Below are positions 31,901 through 42,492 of a DNA stretch of 64,000 bases, piece by piece. The notes beneath the pieces are model-generated. The model was not told the DNA's origin. It ran no database searches and worked only from the letters and a program-made list of their open reading frames with translations. Position 1 is the first letter of the stretch. Each line of letters opens with the position of its first letter. The position numbers and the translations under genes are program-made. Source of the stretch: Thraustochytrium sp. TN22. Lineage: Eukaryota > Sar > Bigyra > Thraustochytrida > Thraustochytriidae. The stretch covers positions 62,001 to 126,000 of the forward strand of contig JABLUY010000058.1 in NCBI GenBank assembly GCA_013306675.1. Reading direction: 5' to 3'.

Positions 31901-34810
31901 GGAGCTGGAAGGTCGCACCGTCACGGCCATCGAACAGGGCGTGCATGATGGGCAGGTTTTCGGACTCATCTTCTTCGAGCCAGGTGCTGCTTTGGCGGAA
32001 GATCTCCTCTTCTTCGCGTGAAATGAGGTGGAAGAAGGCACCAAACACGTGCGCTTGCTCACGCGCCAGTTCATGCGCAAGCTCGGTCCACACCTTGCCA
32101 TGGCCATCCCTCAGCATGTAAGAGGTTAGCAGGCGCATGCGTTCATCCCAGCCCAAAGGAGCTCGGACTGCTCGATCATTTTTGTCCTTTTCACCCGTCG
32201 CCTTGGACCAGAGCTCCTCAATCGAGAGGTCTCCTGGAAGGTCCGGGAAAACGCCGCTACGAACAATTTGGTGAATTGTGTCAGCTCGACATGTTGGTGG
32301 AAAGTGCAAAACAGAAGTTGAACTCACCTCAGCGACGTCAACGAAACATTTGAGGCGAGAGGTTTGGTCAGCTCATATACGCCCTCTGAGCCGATGTTGT
32401 TGCCTCCAAGACTGTGTCGATGCGATGTGGTCGTGAGCCCGCTTGCTGCTGGCGGCTTGCCTCGGCGAGGCCCATCTCAAGCCGGCTGGCCGCGCGGCCG
32501 GACCTGCGCGCTCCGACCGCGCCGCTCTCCGCCCGTGCCACCGGCGCAAGAGACCGCGCATCACGAAGGAAGGAACTCACGAAAGCGACGTCAGCGCGCA
32601 CTGGCCGCTCCCCAGGGCTCCCGCCAGCGACCCAGCGCCCTTGTAGCCGATCCTGTTTTCACCAAGACTGTGTCGATGCGATGTGGTCGTGAGCCCGCTT
32701 GCTGCTGGCGGCTTGCCTCGGTGAGGTCCATCTCAAGCCGGCCGACCGGCGACATGTGCGGATATGCGCGCTCCGACCGCGCCGCTCTCCGCCCGTGCCA
32801 CCGGCGCAAGAGACCGCGCATCACGAAGGAAGGAACTCACGAAAGCGACGTCAGCGCGCACTGGCCGCTCCCCAGGGCTCCCGCCAGCGACCCAGCGCCC
32901 TTGTAGCCGATCCTGTTTTCACCAAGACTGTGTCGATGCGATGTGGTCGTGAGCCCGCTTGCTGCTGGCGGCTTGCCTCGGCGAGGCCCATCTCAAGCCG
33001 GCCGACCGGCGACATGTGCGGATATGCGCGCTCCGACCGCGCCGCTCTCCGCCCGTGCCACCGGCGCAAGAGACCGCGCATCACGAAGGAAGGAACTCAC
33101 AAAAGCGACGTCAGCGCGCACTGGCCGCTCCCCAGGGCTCCCGCCAGCGACCCAGCGCCCTTGTAGCCGATCCTGTTTTCACCAAGACTGTGTCGATGCG
33201 ATGTGGTCGTGAGCCCGCTTGCTGCTGGCGGCTTGCCTCGGTGAGGTCCATCTCAAGCCGGCCGACCGGCGACATGTGCGGATATGCGCGCTCCGACCGC
33301 GCCGCTCTCCGCCCGTGCCACCGGCGCAAGAGACCGCGCATCACGAAGGAAGGAACTCACAAAAGCGACGTCAGCGCGCACTGGCCGCTCCCCAGGGCTC
33401 CCGCCAGCGACCCAGCGCCCTTGTAGCCGATCCTGTTTTCACCAAGACTGTGTCGATGCGATGTGGTCGTGAGCCCGCTTGCTGCTGGCGGCTTGCCTCG
33501 GCGAGGCCCATCTCAAGCCGGCTGGCCGGCGACATGTGCGGACCTGCGCGCTCCGACCGCGCCGCTCTCCGCCCGTGCCACCGGCGCAAGAGACCGCGCA
33601 TCACGAAGGAAGGAACTCACGAAAGCGACGTCAGCGCGCACTGGCCGCTCCCCAGGGCTCCCGCCAGCGACCCAGCGCCCTCGTAGCCGATGTTGTTTTT
33701 GAAAAGACTGTGTCGATGCGATGTGGTCGTGAGCCCGCTTGCTGCTGGCGGCTTGCCTCGGCGAGGCCCATCTCAAGCCGGCCGTCCGGCGACATGTGCG
33801 GACCTGCGCGCTCGGACCGCGCCGCTCTACGCCCGTGCCACCGGCGCAAGAGACCGCGCATCACGAAGGAAGGAACTCACTTCAGCGACTTCAGCGCGCA
33901 CTTCCCGCTCCCCAGGGCTCGCGCCAGTGACCCAGCGCCCATTGGGCCGATCTTGTTGCCGTAGAGACTATGTCATGACAAGGCGATGTCGTTAGCACAC
34001 TCCTGACAAAGAGTTCTGCCGACGGGGAAAGGAGAAGGGAACTCACTCCAACGACATCAGGCTGCAGTGGCCGCTCTCGAGTGCTTGCGCGAGCGACTCA
34101 ATGCCGGCGTCGCCAATGCCGGTGCTGAATCTGCCCAGGATCCTAGGGTGTGCCAATGCAACGTCTCGTGAGTTTGCCTGCTGCGTGCTGAGGTCTCGCG
34201 GACCAAATGACGAATTTGCCGACCTTAATCGTCGCGTTTTGGCCACGCCGTTCGTTCATCTTACGTGAGTTCCGTGAGGGAGGAGCCGTGGCGCTCCAGC
34301 ACTTTCGCCAGCTTCTTGGCTGCAGTGTCATCCATCACGAATTCAATTCTACGCCGTATTCCCGTTGACAGGTGCCGTGTTAGCTTCATGTGTCGCGCGC
34401 GCCACTTCGCCGCCCAGCCCTTTCCGAACTTACTCGACCTTGGTCGCGCCGCCCTTGATCTCCCTGATCACCTTCTCCAGCCCATCGCCGTCTCCGTCCT
34501 CCTCATCCTTCTCCTCGTTGTCTCCTCCATGCTCGCTCTCACTTCCTGCGTCCTCCTCGTCCTCCCCCCCTTCTCCCTCGCCCTCGCCCTCGTCCTCGTC
34601 TTCCGCCTCCCTCTTCCCCTCCCCGCGTTCCTCCTCCCGTCCCTCTCCGTCTTCGTCTCCCTCCGCTCCCCGCCCGTCATTTCCCTCCTCCCCTCTGTCC
34701 TCGTCCTCGCGCCACTCGCTCGCCTGCTGGCTGTTCCTCCCGGCGGCGTCCGTCTCGCCGTCCTGCGCGAGGCTGGCGCGGCGCCACTTGCCCTTGACCC
34801 TTCTCCACAT
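28932..34810 (-). CDS. LRR - protein kinase - TIR receptor-like protein (11 exons)
   Basis: Exons on the minus strand: 34810-34434, 34348-34265, 34142-34047, 33967-33881, 33707-33621, 33447-33361, 33187-33101, 32927-32841, 32667-32581, 32411-32328, 32256-28932. All introns are GT-AG (GTAAGT, GTAAGA, GTGAGT donors) and all in phase 2; the sum is 1495 residues. Exon 1 is Glu/Asp-rich. Exons 2-10 encode one 28-32 residue LRR each, e.g. LGENRIGYKGAGSLAGAL. The last exon holds a kinase domain: VVVKVM (Lys), HGDIKPRN near residue 687, LIDLDAS (DLD instead of DFG), GYAAPEI and DVWSFGAVLFQML. A TIR domain follows near residues 1026-1133: YHFFLSHMQSQ, WIDIRASE and FCLAELRF with Glu near 1096. A 33-bp in-frame duplication lies near the C-terminus. 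No transmembrane segment is obvious, so it is probably intracellular. Confidence 0.78.
29027..29098. repeat. 33-bp in-frame tandem duplication near the kinase-TIR C-terminus
   Basis: Two adjacent copies containing gggacgggtccggctggtcc encode the repeated peptide WRSDQPDPSLL. The length keeps the frame. Confidence 0.85.
32412..33967 (-). repeat. 260-bp tandem array, one LRR exon plus its intron per unit
   Basis: Exons at 32581, 32841, 33101, 33361 and 33621 are spaced exactly 260 bp apart. Each has an 87-bp exon ending in a GTGAGTTCC donor and a 173-bp intron (169 for the last) with a GACACAG acceptor. Introns are nearly as similar between units as exons, with only scattered substitutions (e.g. 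gcgaggccc versus gtgaggtcc). The exon at 33881 is a more diverged outer member. This points to recent unequal crossing-over. Confidence 0.9.
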
Positions 34811-36008
34811 GCTGCGTTCCCGTCCCGCGCCGCCCGCTCGCCTGCTCGCTCGCGCGCCGCTGCGCCGCGCTCCTCGCCGCCTCGCCGCCTGCCCGCTCGC
34901 GCGCCGCGCCTCGATTCCGCTCTGCCGCGCCAGCCCGCGCGGCGCTCTGCTCCTCCACGCCGCGCGAGTACCCGTACCTCTGGACCAACGCGCGGCGCGA
35001 AGATACTGTGCTGCGAGTCTAACTGTAAGTCAACCACGGCGCGAAGATACTGTGCTCTAAAAGCTGTAAGTTAACCAGCTACCAGCCTGACTGTGATCAA
35101 CCAAGTGGCGGCGCTTGCCTGGAAGGCCGCAGAGAGCAGGCAGGCCGGCAGGCGGCGGCGCCCAAGGCGTCGCAGGAGAAGCGCGAGGCGCACGAGACGC
35201 CACGGTCGGAGCCTGCGGCCAAGCGCGGCGAGCAGAGCTTCTTCATGACGGCGCCAAGAGGCCGGAGAAGGTGCCCTCCTCCGGCCTGCTCTCGGAGTCC
35301 AGGCCGGCCGGTGCCGGGTCTCCTGTTCTCTGCGCCGGTCGGACCTGCGCGTCGGCTCGAGTTCTCCTGGCTTCTCCGGCGCGCGCGGCTGCGTGGCCGA
35401 GTCCGAGTCGGTCTCGGCCAAGCGCGGCGCCGCGGCGCTCCTCAGGTCCCGGCGCTGCGCTGCCAGGGCACGAGTCGCCCCGCGGCGACGCCGGCGGCGG
35501 CGGCGGCGGCGGGCGTCACGTCAGGCTGGCGCGAGCGCCGCGCGGGAGGAAGGGGCGAGGTGGCCGCGGCGCGGGCACAGGCGGTCCAGCGCCGGTGACG
35601 GAGCCGGGGCGGCAGCTGAGCGCGCAGGATGGCGGCGGCAGGCGGGCGGGCAGGCGGGCGGGCGGGCGGCGCTGGCTGTGGCGCGGCGCGCGACTAGCTC
35701 ACGCGTTTCACGGCGCAGCAGCGTGCACAAGCCTGCGCAAGCCCTCGTGGCGTCGCCCGCGGCAAGCGCAGGGTACTCGAACAGCGGGCACTCGAACAGC
35801 CAGCAGCCCGCAGCTTGCAAACTTCCAAGTTGAAGATCCTAGGTGGGCACAGAAATCTGGAATCTGGCTCGTGGTGGGCCGGGACGGGCCGGCAAAGACT
35901 CAGGCTGCACTGCAGAGACGCTTACGTTTGCCGGGCCGACGACCCGATCCTATCCTGCCGGGCAGCGCCGGACGCCACCGGGCGGCGCCTGCGTGCACAC
36001 GCCAGGCA
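34811..36008. other. Upstream region of the LRR-kinase-TIR gene with dispersed repeats
   Basis: It should contain the promoter of the minus-strand kinase-TIR gene. A short duplication (gcgcgaagatactgtgct) sits at about 34990 and 35040. Copies of both dispersed repeat families lie at about 35530-35740 and 35878-36090. No convincing gene. Confidence 0.5.
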
Positions 36009-36090
36009 ATGTCGCAGCAAAGCACCAGGTGGCCAGGGCCTAGTACATGGAGCAAAAGCCTGCACAGCTGCAGCGCGCAGATTTCCTTCC
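35530..36090. repeat. Copies 2 of both dispersed repeat families
   Basis: 35530-35740 resembles 24590-24780, and 35878-36090 resembles 26596-26770. The two blocks have the same order at both loci, but at the first locus the double-TIR gene lies between them. Confidence 0.6.
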
Positions 36091-36788
36091 AGGTGGGCGG
36101 GCTCGCCTCGGTCCTGCAGCAGCATACGACGCAGCTGGTGCAGGCGTTCCAAGCCAGCAATGCGCAGCGAAAGCAGTTTTTTGCAGCCTCCCTCCGCGAC
36201 CTCACCACTGCGCTGACGTTCGCTGACGCCTCTGGCAGCGGCAACCCCAGCGTGCTGGTAGAACAACCGCGCCTCACCCTGGCGCACCTCGAAAAAGCGG
36301 CGTCGCAAGAGTCGCGCAAGATCTGGGTCACCTCGGTCCTCTTCCCCCACATCCGTCACCATTCGATCCGGTACCCCGCTAATTGGTCCTGGGCCCAGAC
36401 TACCATGATGGTTGCCACCGCGCTCATTCAAGGCCTCGCCGAGCACCACCGCACCCTCCTGTCCCGGGCGCGGCGCGGCGCCTACCACGACCCCTTCTTC
36501 ATTCTAAACGAGCTCTACTACCGATACGCCCGCTCGCAGGCCGAACTGCGCGCCACCGCCGTGACCGCCCTCCAGGCCGCCGCCGCGGCCCCGGACTGGT
36601 CCATGGACCCGATCGAAGCGCGGCGCGTGTACTCCGAGACCGTGCGCGAGGTCCTGGGCGGGCTGACCCCCGCCAACCAATTGAAGCTCGCGGGCCTAGC
36701 CCGCACGCTCGTCGAAAGCCACTGCCCGCCCGGTGACCACATCCCACGCTCGCGCATGTTCCCAGAATCTGGTTGCGGCGCAGGTTGA
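36009..36788 (+). CDS. Unidentified open frame (coding-like, 259 residues)
   Basis: From about residue 28 the peptide composition looks protein-like rather than compositional: VGGLASVLQQHTTQLVQAF, DLTTALTFADASGSGNPS, KIWVTSVLFPHIRHHSIRYP, FFILNELYYRYARSQAEL. I recognise no family. The first 27 codons lie inside a dispersed repeat, so the start is doubtful and the open part may be an exon or a fragment of a mobile element. It is mostly alpha-helical in appearance, with no Cys motif and no signal peptide. Confidence 0.4.
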   Translation: MSQQSTRWPGPSTWSKSLHSCSAQISFQVGGLASVLQQHTTQLVQAFQASNAQRKQFFAASLRDLTTALTFADASGSGNPSVLVEQPRLTLAHLEKAASQESRKIWVTSVLFPHIRHHSIRYPANWSWAQTTMMVATALIQGLAEHHRTLLSRARRGAYHDPFFILNELYYRYARSQAELRATAVTALQAAAAAPDWSMDPIEARRVYSETVREVLGGLTPANQLKLAGLARTLVESHCPPGDHIPRSRMFPESGCGAG

Positions 36789-38050
36789 TTTGCTCGCACA
36801 GCACGTGCAGTGCAGTGTGGGCTGGCGCAGGAGTCCACGGTGACGAAGTTGCGACTCTGGAACTGCTCGGCGACGGCGAGGCTGCCGGCGGGCACGCGGA
36901 GGACGCGAGGCAGGGCGAGGCGCGCAGGAGAGGGACTGCGCGGCGGAGGAGGCATGGAAAACTCGGGCGCGTGCCGTGCCGAGGGCTTTGTGCCGGGGCG
37001 CGGCCGACTCGGGGGCCGAAGGATGGAGGCCGCGGGGGCGATGCCGCACGTGCCGGGCCGGGCCCACGCTGTCCCCCTACATGGACAGGCGGAGCTGGTG
37101 ATGGCGAGCGGCGGCGAGCCTGAGGAGAGCCGCTAGCTAGAGCGAGGAGCGAAGCATAAGTGAAGGCTTCAAGTCAAGGCTGGGAGGTGGACCTGGACGA
37201 TTGCGAGGTTGAGCAGGCGGGGCAGCAGGCCGGCGCGGAGGGAGCATGCGGAGGAGTCGCGCGCGGCTCCACGATGATGCCTGCCAGATGTAAAGCGACC
37301 GGACCAGGTCGGGCGGGCCGCGGGAGAAGGAGCTGGGCGCCTGATTCAGCGGAGGGGAACCTCCAAGACAGCGGCACGGGCATTGGCTCTCGCGTGCCGA
37401 ACATGCTGGGACTTGCGCTCTGACACCGCCGGGTGGTGGGACCACGTGAGCAGGGCTCGCCGTACGCCGTGGGCACAGTTGCTCACGACGTGGCGGCGCA
37501 TGGCGGCGGCAGATCAGGCTCACGAGCACCGACTGGCTGTTTAGCTCGTGCCGCTTCAGCACTTCGTGCGCCGCCTCTCGGCCCGCGCAAACACGAGCAT
37601 CAGAGTGCGCCGTGAGACGAAGGAGAGCTCGGAAAGGGGCCTCATCTCTGTGCGGATTGCGCCTACCCACGAGGTCTCCTCAGCAGTCTTCATGAAGGCA
37701 TCACTTTGATGCAACAGAAGAGCGATCAGGAGCAAGCTGGAGAAAAGGATACTGCCGGCCCAAGCTGCACGGATCGCTGGTGGCGGACGTGCGCACACTG
37801 GGCTGACGGTCCAGTGGACTGTGTGTCGTGTAACGTGAATTTGTCACCAGAATGCACCCGCCCGCCATGTGCTAGGAACCTGGGGCACGATTGTTTTCTC
37901 CTGTTTCTTCGTTCGAACGTCGGTGGGCTACTGTATTGACATGGTTGACGGTTTTGAGCATTAAACTATTCAGCTTTGACGGACGCATCTTGGAAGACAC
38001 AGCTTGAAAATCGGAAAGAGGCCATGGCTTTCATCCTTGCGACCTCATGC
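36789..38050. other. Intergenic region, no supported gene
   Basis: Short GC-rich frames only. The minus strand near 37590-37680 has a short segment (RTLMLVFARAERR) similar in sequence to a stretch near 51690-51730 (TVLLVFARAKRW); the DNA shares ctcgtgtttgcgcgggcc. It could be a decayed repeat. A CTAGCTAG run lies near 37133. Confidence 0.45.
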
Positions 38051-38992
38051 TCAGCAGGTGAAGAGCAAAGGAGCAAGCATCGCTGCGAGGGCAGTATACT
38101 TGATGACGAGGCTCGCAGCACCACTCGTCGGCGCTGAGGTAGTCGGCGCTGACGTCGTGCCATACGATGGGGTGGGCTCCTGCGTGGCAATGTCCAACAT
38201 CGTGGGCTCCGCCGTCGAGAAGTCCGACGTGGGCTCTGCCGTCGTGAGGTCAGAAGTGGGTTCTGCTGTCGCGAGTTCCGTCGTAGGCTCGGGCGTCGTT
38301 GGCTCGGGCGTCGTGGTCTCGGGCGTCGTGGTCTCGGGCGTCGTGGTCTCGGGCGTCGTGGGCTCGGGCGTCGCGGGCTCGGGTGTCGTGGGCTCGGGCG
38401 TCGTTGGCTCGGGCGTCGTTGGCTCGGGCGTCGTGGGCTCGGGCGTCGTGGGCTCGGGCGTCGTGGGCTCGGGCGTCGTGGGCTCGGGCGTCGTGGGCTC
38501 GGGCGTCGTGGGCTCGGGCGTCGTGGGCTCGGGCGTCGTGGGCTCGGGCGTCGTGGGCTCGGGCGTCGTGGGCTCGGGCGTCGTGGGCTCGGGCGTCGTG
38601 GGCTCGGGCGTCGTGGGCTCGGGCGTCGTGGGCTCGGGCGTCGTGGGCTCGGGCGTCGTGGGCGCAGGCGTGACGGGCGCAGGCGTGACGGGCGCAGGCG
38701 TGACGGGCGCAGGCGTGACGGGCGCAGGCGTGATGGGCGCAGGCGTGATGGGCGCAGGAGTTGCGACGGGCGCAGGCGTCGCGGGCTCAGGTGTGACGGG
38801 CGCAGGCGTGACGGGCGCAGGCGTCGCGACGGGCGCAGGCGTCGCGGGCTCAGGCGTGACGGGCGCAGGCGTGACGGCGGGGTTGGGGGTGGTCTCCGAT
38901 TCCTGCGTCGAGCGACGCTCGTGGACAAGCGCAGCCGCGGAGGCGCAGACCAGGCCCAGTACGAAGACTGCAAGGAAGAGGACCAGCCTCAT
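38051..38992 (-). CDS. Mucin-like TTPEP-repeat protein with signal peptide and GPI-anchor signal
   Basis: The frame is open from 39175, but the ATG at 38992 begins an ideal signal peptide ([19 protein letters not shown]), so I choose it: 313 residues. After a short linker come Pro/Thr/Ala repeats of five residues (TPAPV types, then more than twenty TTPEP units), then a Thr/Ser/Glu-rich stretch ([16 protein letters not shown]). The C-terminus is Ser/Gly/Ala followed by a hydrophobic tail ([12 protein letters not shown]), as in a GPI-anchor signal. It is probably a heavily O-glycosylated cell-surface or wall protein. The repeats arise from a 15-bp minisatellite, so length probably varies between strains. 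It may instead be a secreted matrix protein if the GPI signal is not used. Confidence 0.8.
   Translation of the reverse strand: MRLVLFLAVFVLGLVCASAAALVHERRSTQESETTPNPAVTPAPVTPEPATPAPVATPAPVTPAPVTPEPATPAPVATPAPITPAPITPAPVTPAPVTPAPVTPAPVTPAPTTPEPTTPEPTTPEPTTPEPTTPEPTTPEPTTPEPTTPEPTTPEPTTPEPTTPEPTTPEPTTPEPTTPEPTTPEPTTPEPTTPEPTTPEPTTPEPATPEPTTPETTTPETTTPETTTPEPTTPEPTTELATAEPTSDLTTAEPTSDFSTAEPTMLDIATQEPTPSYGTTSAPTTSAPTSGAASLVIKYTALAAMLAPLLFTC
38282..38880. repeat. 15-bp coding minisatellite
   Basis: The unit ggcgtcgtgggctcg is repeated head-to-tail over about 38282-38660, with related gcaggcgtgacgggc units to 38880. It keeps the frame of the TTPEP protein on the minus strand. Confidence 0.95.
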
Positions 38993-39833
38993 CTTCGTTG
39001 CGTTGCAAGCGGACCTCATGCTCCGTCTTCTGCAGAATGAATCAAATACACGTGCGAAAGTTTCGGCTCTGCTGCTCCACTGGAGGTCTCCGGCCTTCCG
39101 CCGAGTGAGAATCGTCCTTAAAAGACGAGGCAAGCCAGGTGCGACGCGCGTGGAGATGCTGGGAATTGTAGCCATTCCATGGTGGCTGTATCCTCAGGTT
39201 TCCGGGAGGCGCCCTGCATGCAGCGCACGCGCCGCAGCAGAGCTTGGCGAAGGTGCTTTTTTAGAGCGGCTCAGCTCTTTGGCAACTTTCACAAGCCTTG
39301 GCGTTGCGTGGCGTGAATGAAGGCCGCAACGAGCCTGCATTTGCCGCCCTGATCCTCGGTCTGCGTGCGGGCACGCGGCGCGCGCCGAGCCGCCCCTATT
39401 TTAAAAGGAGCCTTCTGTTCTTGCAAAGATCCTTGGTCCGCAACCTGCCTGCACCCGCACAATGCAGCCCTGGCACCACACAATCCCAAGCTCCTACAGC
39501 CCCGCAACCTGCTCGCCACCAACCTAACGCCAGGCGTAGGGCTCCTCCTCGAGTCCACCGGCCGTCTCCGGCTGCCCCGCCGGCGGCGAACGCTCCCTCA
39601 TGAGTCATAGACCGTGGCACTCTTGACTCGGACCTCAGCTCCCGCAGGTGGCTCATGTCATCAGTCATGGCTGATTGGCGGCACCGCCGGCCGCCCCCGC
39701 CCCTGCCCACTGGCACGCGGCCGGGCGCGGCCGCGGCGCCGTCCAGTGGTAGCTGAAACAGCCGGACTCGGAGGGCCGCGAGGGCCGACGGCAGAGTCAT
39801 TCTCGTTATGCACTTCAAAGCCTGACAGTGAGT

Positions 39834-40925
39834 GTACACTGTACGCAGTCATGACTGATCGCAGGTAACTGCAGGTTGCTGCAGTGTCAGTGCTGGCCAG
39901 CCAGCTGGCCGAGACTCGGAGTCGGGTTACGGGAATTGCACTGTACACTGCTAGTGCTGGCTGCAGCGGCGCGCCAGGCCGCGCCAGCCACCGTCGGCCG
40001 CGGCCGTCTGCCACCCATCCGTGGCGCGCTGGAAGGCCCGACAGTCGCGATGTCCCGCGACTACAAACGCCGTCTGGCGACGTCGTCCATCTTGCTCCGA
40101 CGTTGATCTGAGCGAGAGCGAGCGCGCGCGCGTGCCGCCACGCGCCGCTTGCGTCGACAGGGTCTCTGAGCGGGCCGAACGCGGCGGCAAGGGGCCTCGA
40201 TCGCTCCATGCCGCCTGGCGGCGGCGGCTCGGGCTGTTTCAAACGTAGCGTTGCGCGAGCCAGTGCCACGCACGCCATGCCGCCGGCCTGGTCGGTGTGG
40301 CGCGACGCTTGTCGTCCGCTGCGGGGCGCGCGCCTCGCGAACGCGGGTCTGGTCGTGGACTCGTGAGTCGTGGCGACTCGTGGCGTCTCGTGCAGTTCTC
40401 ATGAGCTGCACTGGCAGACTCAGCTGTACGCAGTCATGACTGATCACAGGTTGCTGCTGGACTTGGAAGGTTGGGTTGCCAGTGAGGGCGCTGCTGTACT
40501 ATACATTGCGGCGCGCCAGGCCGCGGCCAGCCATCGTCGGCGGCCGCCGTCTGCCACCCATCCGTGATTCCGTCGCGCTGGAAGGCCCAAAGGTCGCGAT
40601 GCCCGGCGACTACAAACGCCGTCTGCCGACTTCGTCCGTCTTGCTCCGGCGTTGATCTGAGCGAGAGCGAGCACGCGCGTGCCGCCACGCGCCGCTAGCG
40701 TCGACAGGGTCTTGAGCGGGCGGGACGCCAGGCAGGCGCCCACTCCGCCGGCGGCGAGGGGGCTCGATCGCTCCATGTTGCTGCCTGGCGGCGGCGGCTC
40801 GGGCTGTTTTGAAATGATGTGGCGTCGCGCGAGCCAGTGCCACGCACGCCTGGTCGATGTGGCGCGATTCCTGTCATCCGCTGCGGGGCGCGCGCCTCGC
40901 GAGTCGCGAATACGCGGGTCAGAAC
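39834..40925. repeat. Direct duplication of about 500 bp
   Basis: Both copies start cagtcatgactgatc and share tctgccacccatccgtg, gactacaaacgccgtctg, ttgatctgagcgagagcgag and gagccagtgccacgcacgcc in the same order. They differ by many substitutions and indels, so the duplication is old. Confidence 0.8.
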
Positions 40926-41068
40926 GGGAGCACGCCAGGATCAGCAGCCAGGCACATGAACCTTAAAAACGTCGGCGCTGCATGCGCCGCGCGAGTCGTG
41001 CTGCCAACCCCCTCCCCGCGAAACGCGGCGCCAGTGCTGGGCGGGCGGTCACACTGGCACTGGCAGGC

Positions 41069-41275
41069 CGACCAATGTGAGTCTGCCTGGACTGCCATCC
41101 TTTGGGATTTGATCCTTGTCACACGTGCTCTCTCTGAGAGAGGGTGTTCCCGCCGCCGGCGCGCGGTGCTGGGCGGTCACAGGCCGACCAATGTGAGTCT
41201 GCCTGGACTGCCAATCCTTTGGGATTTGATCCTTGTCAGTGCGCGCAGTGCTCTGAGAGAGGAGTTTCCCGCCGC
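41069..41275. repeat. Tandem duplication of about 110 bp
   Basis: Two copies share gccgaccaatgtgagtctgc, then tttgggatttgatccttgtc, then ctctgagagagg. Confidence 0.85.
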
Positions 41276-42219
41276 TGCTCACGCTTGGCGATGAGCGCGC
41301 ATATCCGAGAGAAACCAGGCTCTCGTGCACAGCAGGCGTCGGCCCCGGCCCCGACCGTAGGAGAATGAACCAATGTCGCCGGCAAGCGCTGAGAGGGCCT
41401 GGCCAGCCTCGAACCTGGTTGACGTCGCTGTGAATGATGTGCAGGTTCCGTTGTCGCGGCGCGTTCGAGTGCGCACTCATGGGCGACCGCGCGCAGGTCC
41501 AAAGTCGCCTCGCGGGCGTCGCTGCCGGATGAATCACGGCGTGAGTAGTATAGCGGCGTGCGCTGGCCTGCGCAAGGCACGGCCTTTCTTGATGCCATCC
41601 ACGGCGGCGCACTTGGCGTGTCCGCGCGGCCAGTCCTCTTCGCGAGCCACCTTTCGATGCGGGAGACTTGCACGAGCCTGTGAGCAACTTCGTCAACATG
41701 GACGTCTTGGCTGGTCACAATGCATCATATCGCGGCAGAGCAAGGCTTCCCAGTTGCATCACGCGTCCTCAACAACGCCCGCCAGCGGCGCGGTCTTTTG
41801 AGTGGTGCACAGACGCGCCAGCTCAAGGCCAGCGGAATCGTGGCAAGAAGCAGTGCCGCTGCGACGAGGGCTGACCAGCGAGGTCCGCTCGCACAGATGG
41901 GCCACTTGGGAAGTGCCACAGGAGGGCATGAAGCACCATGGAAGTGCGAATTTCCGAGTCCGAGAGCTCTTTCGATCAGATGTAACCACCAGAGTGCGGG
42001 CAGCCCCATGAATGACTTGCCTTTCATCGGCGCGCTCTCCAAATGTGAGGGGATGCAGGCGAAGAAGCATCTGCAAACCCTTCTTCGGAAGCTGGCTAGC
42101 TAGAGATAGCGTGATACGCACGTCTCGAGCATGAGCGTCCCTTCAGAGCACGTACAAGAGGACAGCACGACCCCTGCTCGCAGCCTGGACATTTCGCCAG
42201 CAGAGCGGGCGCTTTCCTT

Positions 42220-42473
42220 CCTGTGGCGCGGCCTGGTGGTGGACGCAGCAACAGCACCAACATCCGCAGCGAATGTTCCGCGAAGTCCTTGCCGTCATGT
42301 GCGTACTCTGCTTGATCCCGGCGCCCCTCCTCAACACAATCCTGATGTGTGGTGCAGCTTTTAGAGCTGTTCCATCTTTTCCAAGATGCGAACCGTCTGC
42401 TTCACGTAAATACGGCGCCCCGCAGCTGAGTTCCCGTGGTCCGAGCAAGGTAAGGAACATGCCTCCCATTTGA
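42220..42473 (+). pseudogene. Fragment of a Trp/Cys-rich membrane protein paralogous to 46320-46500
   Basis: The reading CGAAWWWTQQQHQHPQRM, then REVLAVMCVLCLIPAPLLN and MCGAAF matches CGAAWWWWWTQKQYPHREQ, LGVMCLLCLIPAASLN and MCGAAY in the open frame at 45720-46562. The upstream soluble part of that protein is not found here. Probably a duplicated fragment. Confidence 0.6.
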
Positions 42474-42492
42474 GGCCGTTGGGGAGCTGACC

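Larger units (their letters stand above)
38993..42219. other. Long intergenic region with local duplications
   Basis: No gene supported. It holds a direct duplication of about 500 bp (39834-40385 and 40429-40925), a 110-bp duplication (41069-41160 and 41181-41275, sharing gaccaatgtgagtctgcctg) and a CTAGCTAG run near 42095. Frames on either strand have no domain sequence; a few segments near 41400-42100 look mildly protein-like but cannot be assigned. Confidence 0.5.

Noticed and set aside
32325-32327. GTG as a start codon for the kinase-TIR exon
   Set aside because: This GTG is the first base triplet of a GTGAGT splice donor ending an LRR exon, so the reading from it is intron sequence.
38299-38973. 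[11 protein letters not shown] and [10 protein letters not shown] repeat frames
   Set aside because: Out-of-frame readings of the 15-bp minisatellite. The TTPEP frame is preferred because it has a signal peptide and a GPI-type tail.
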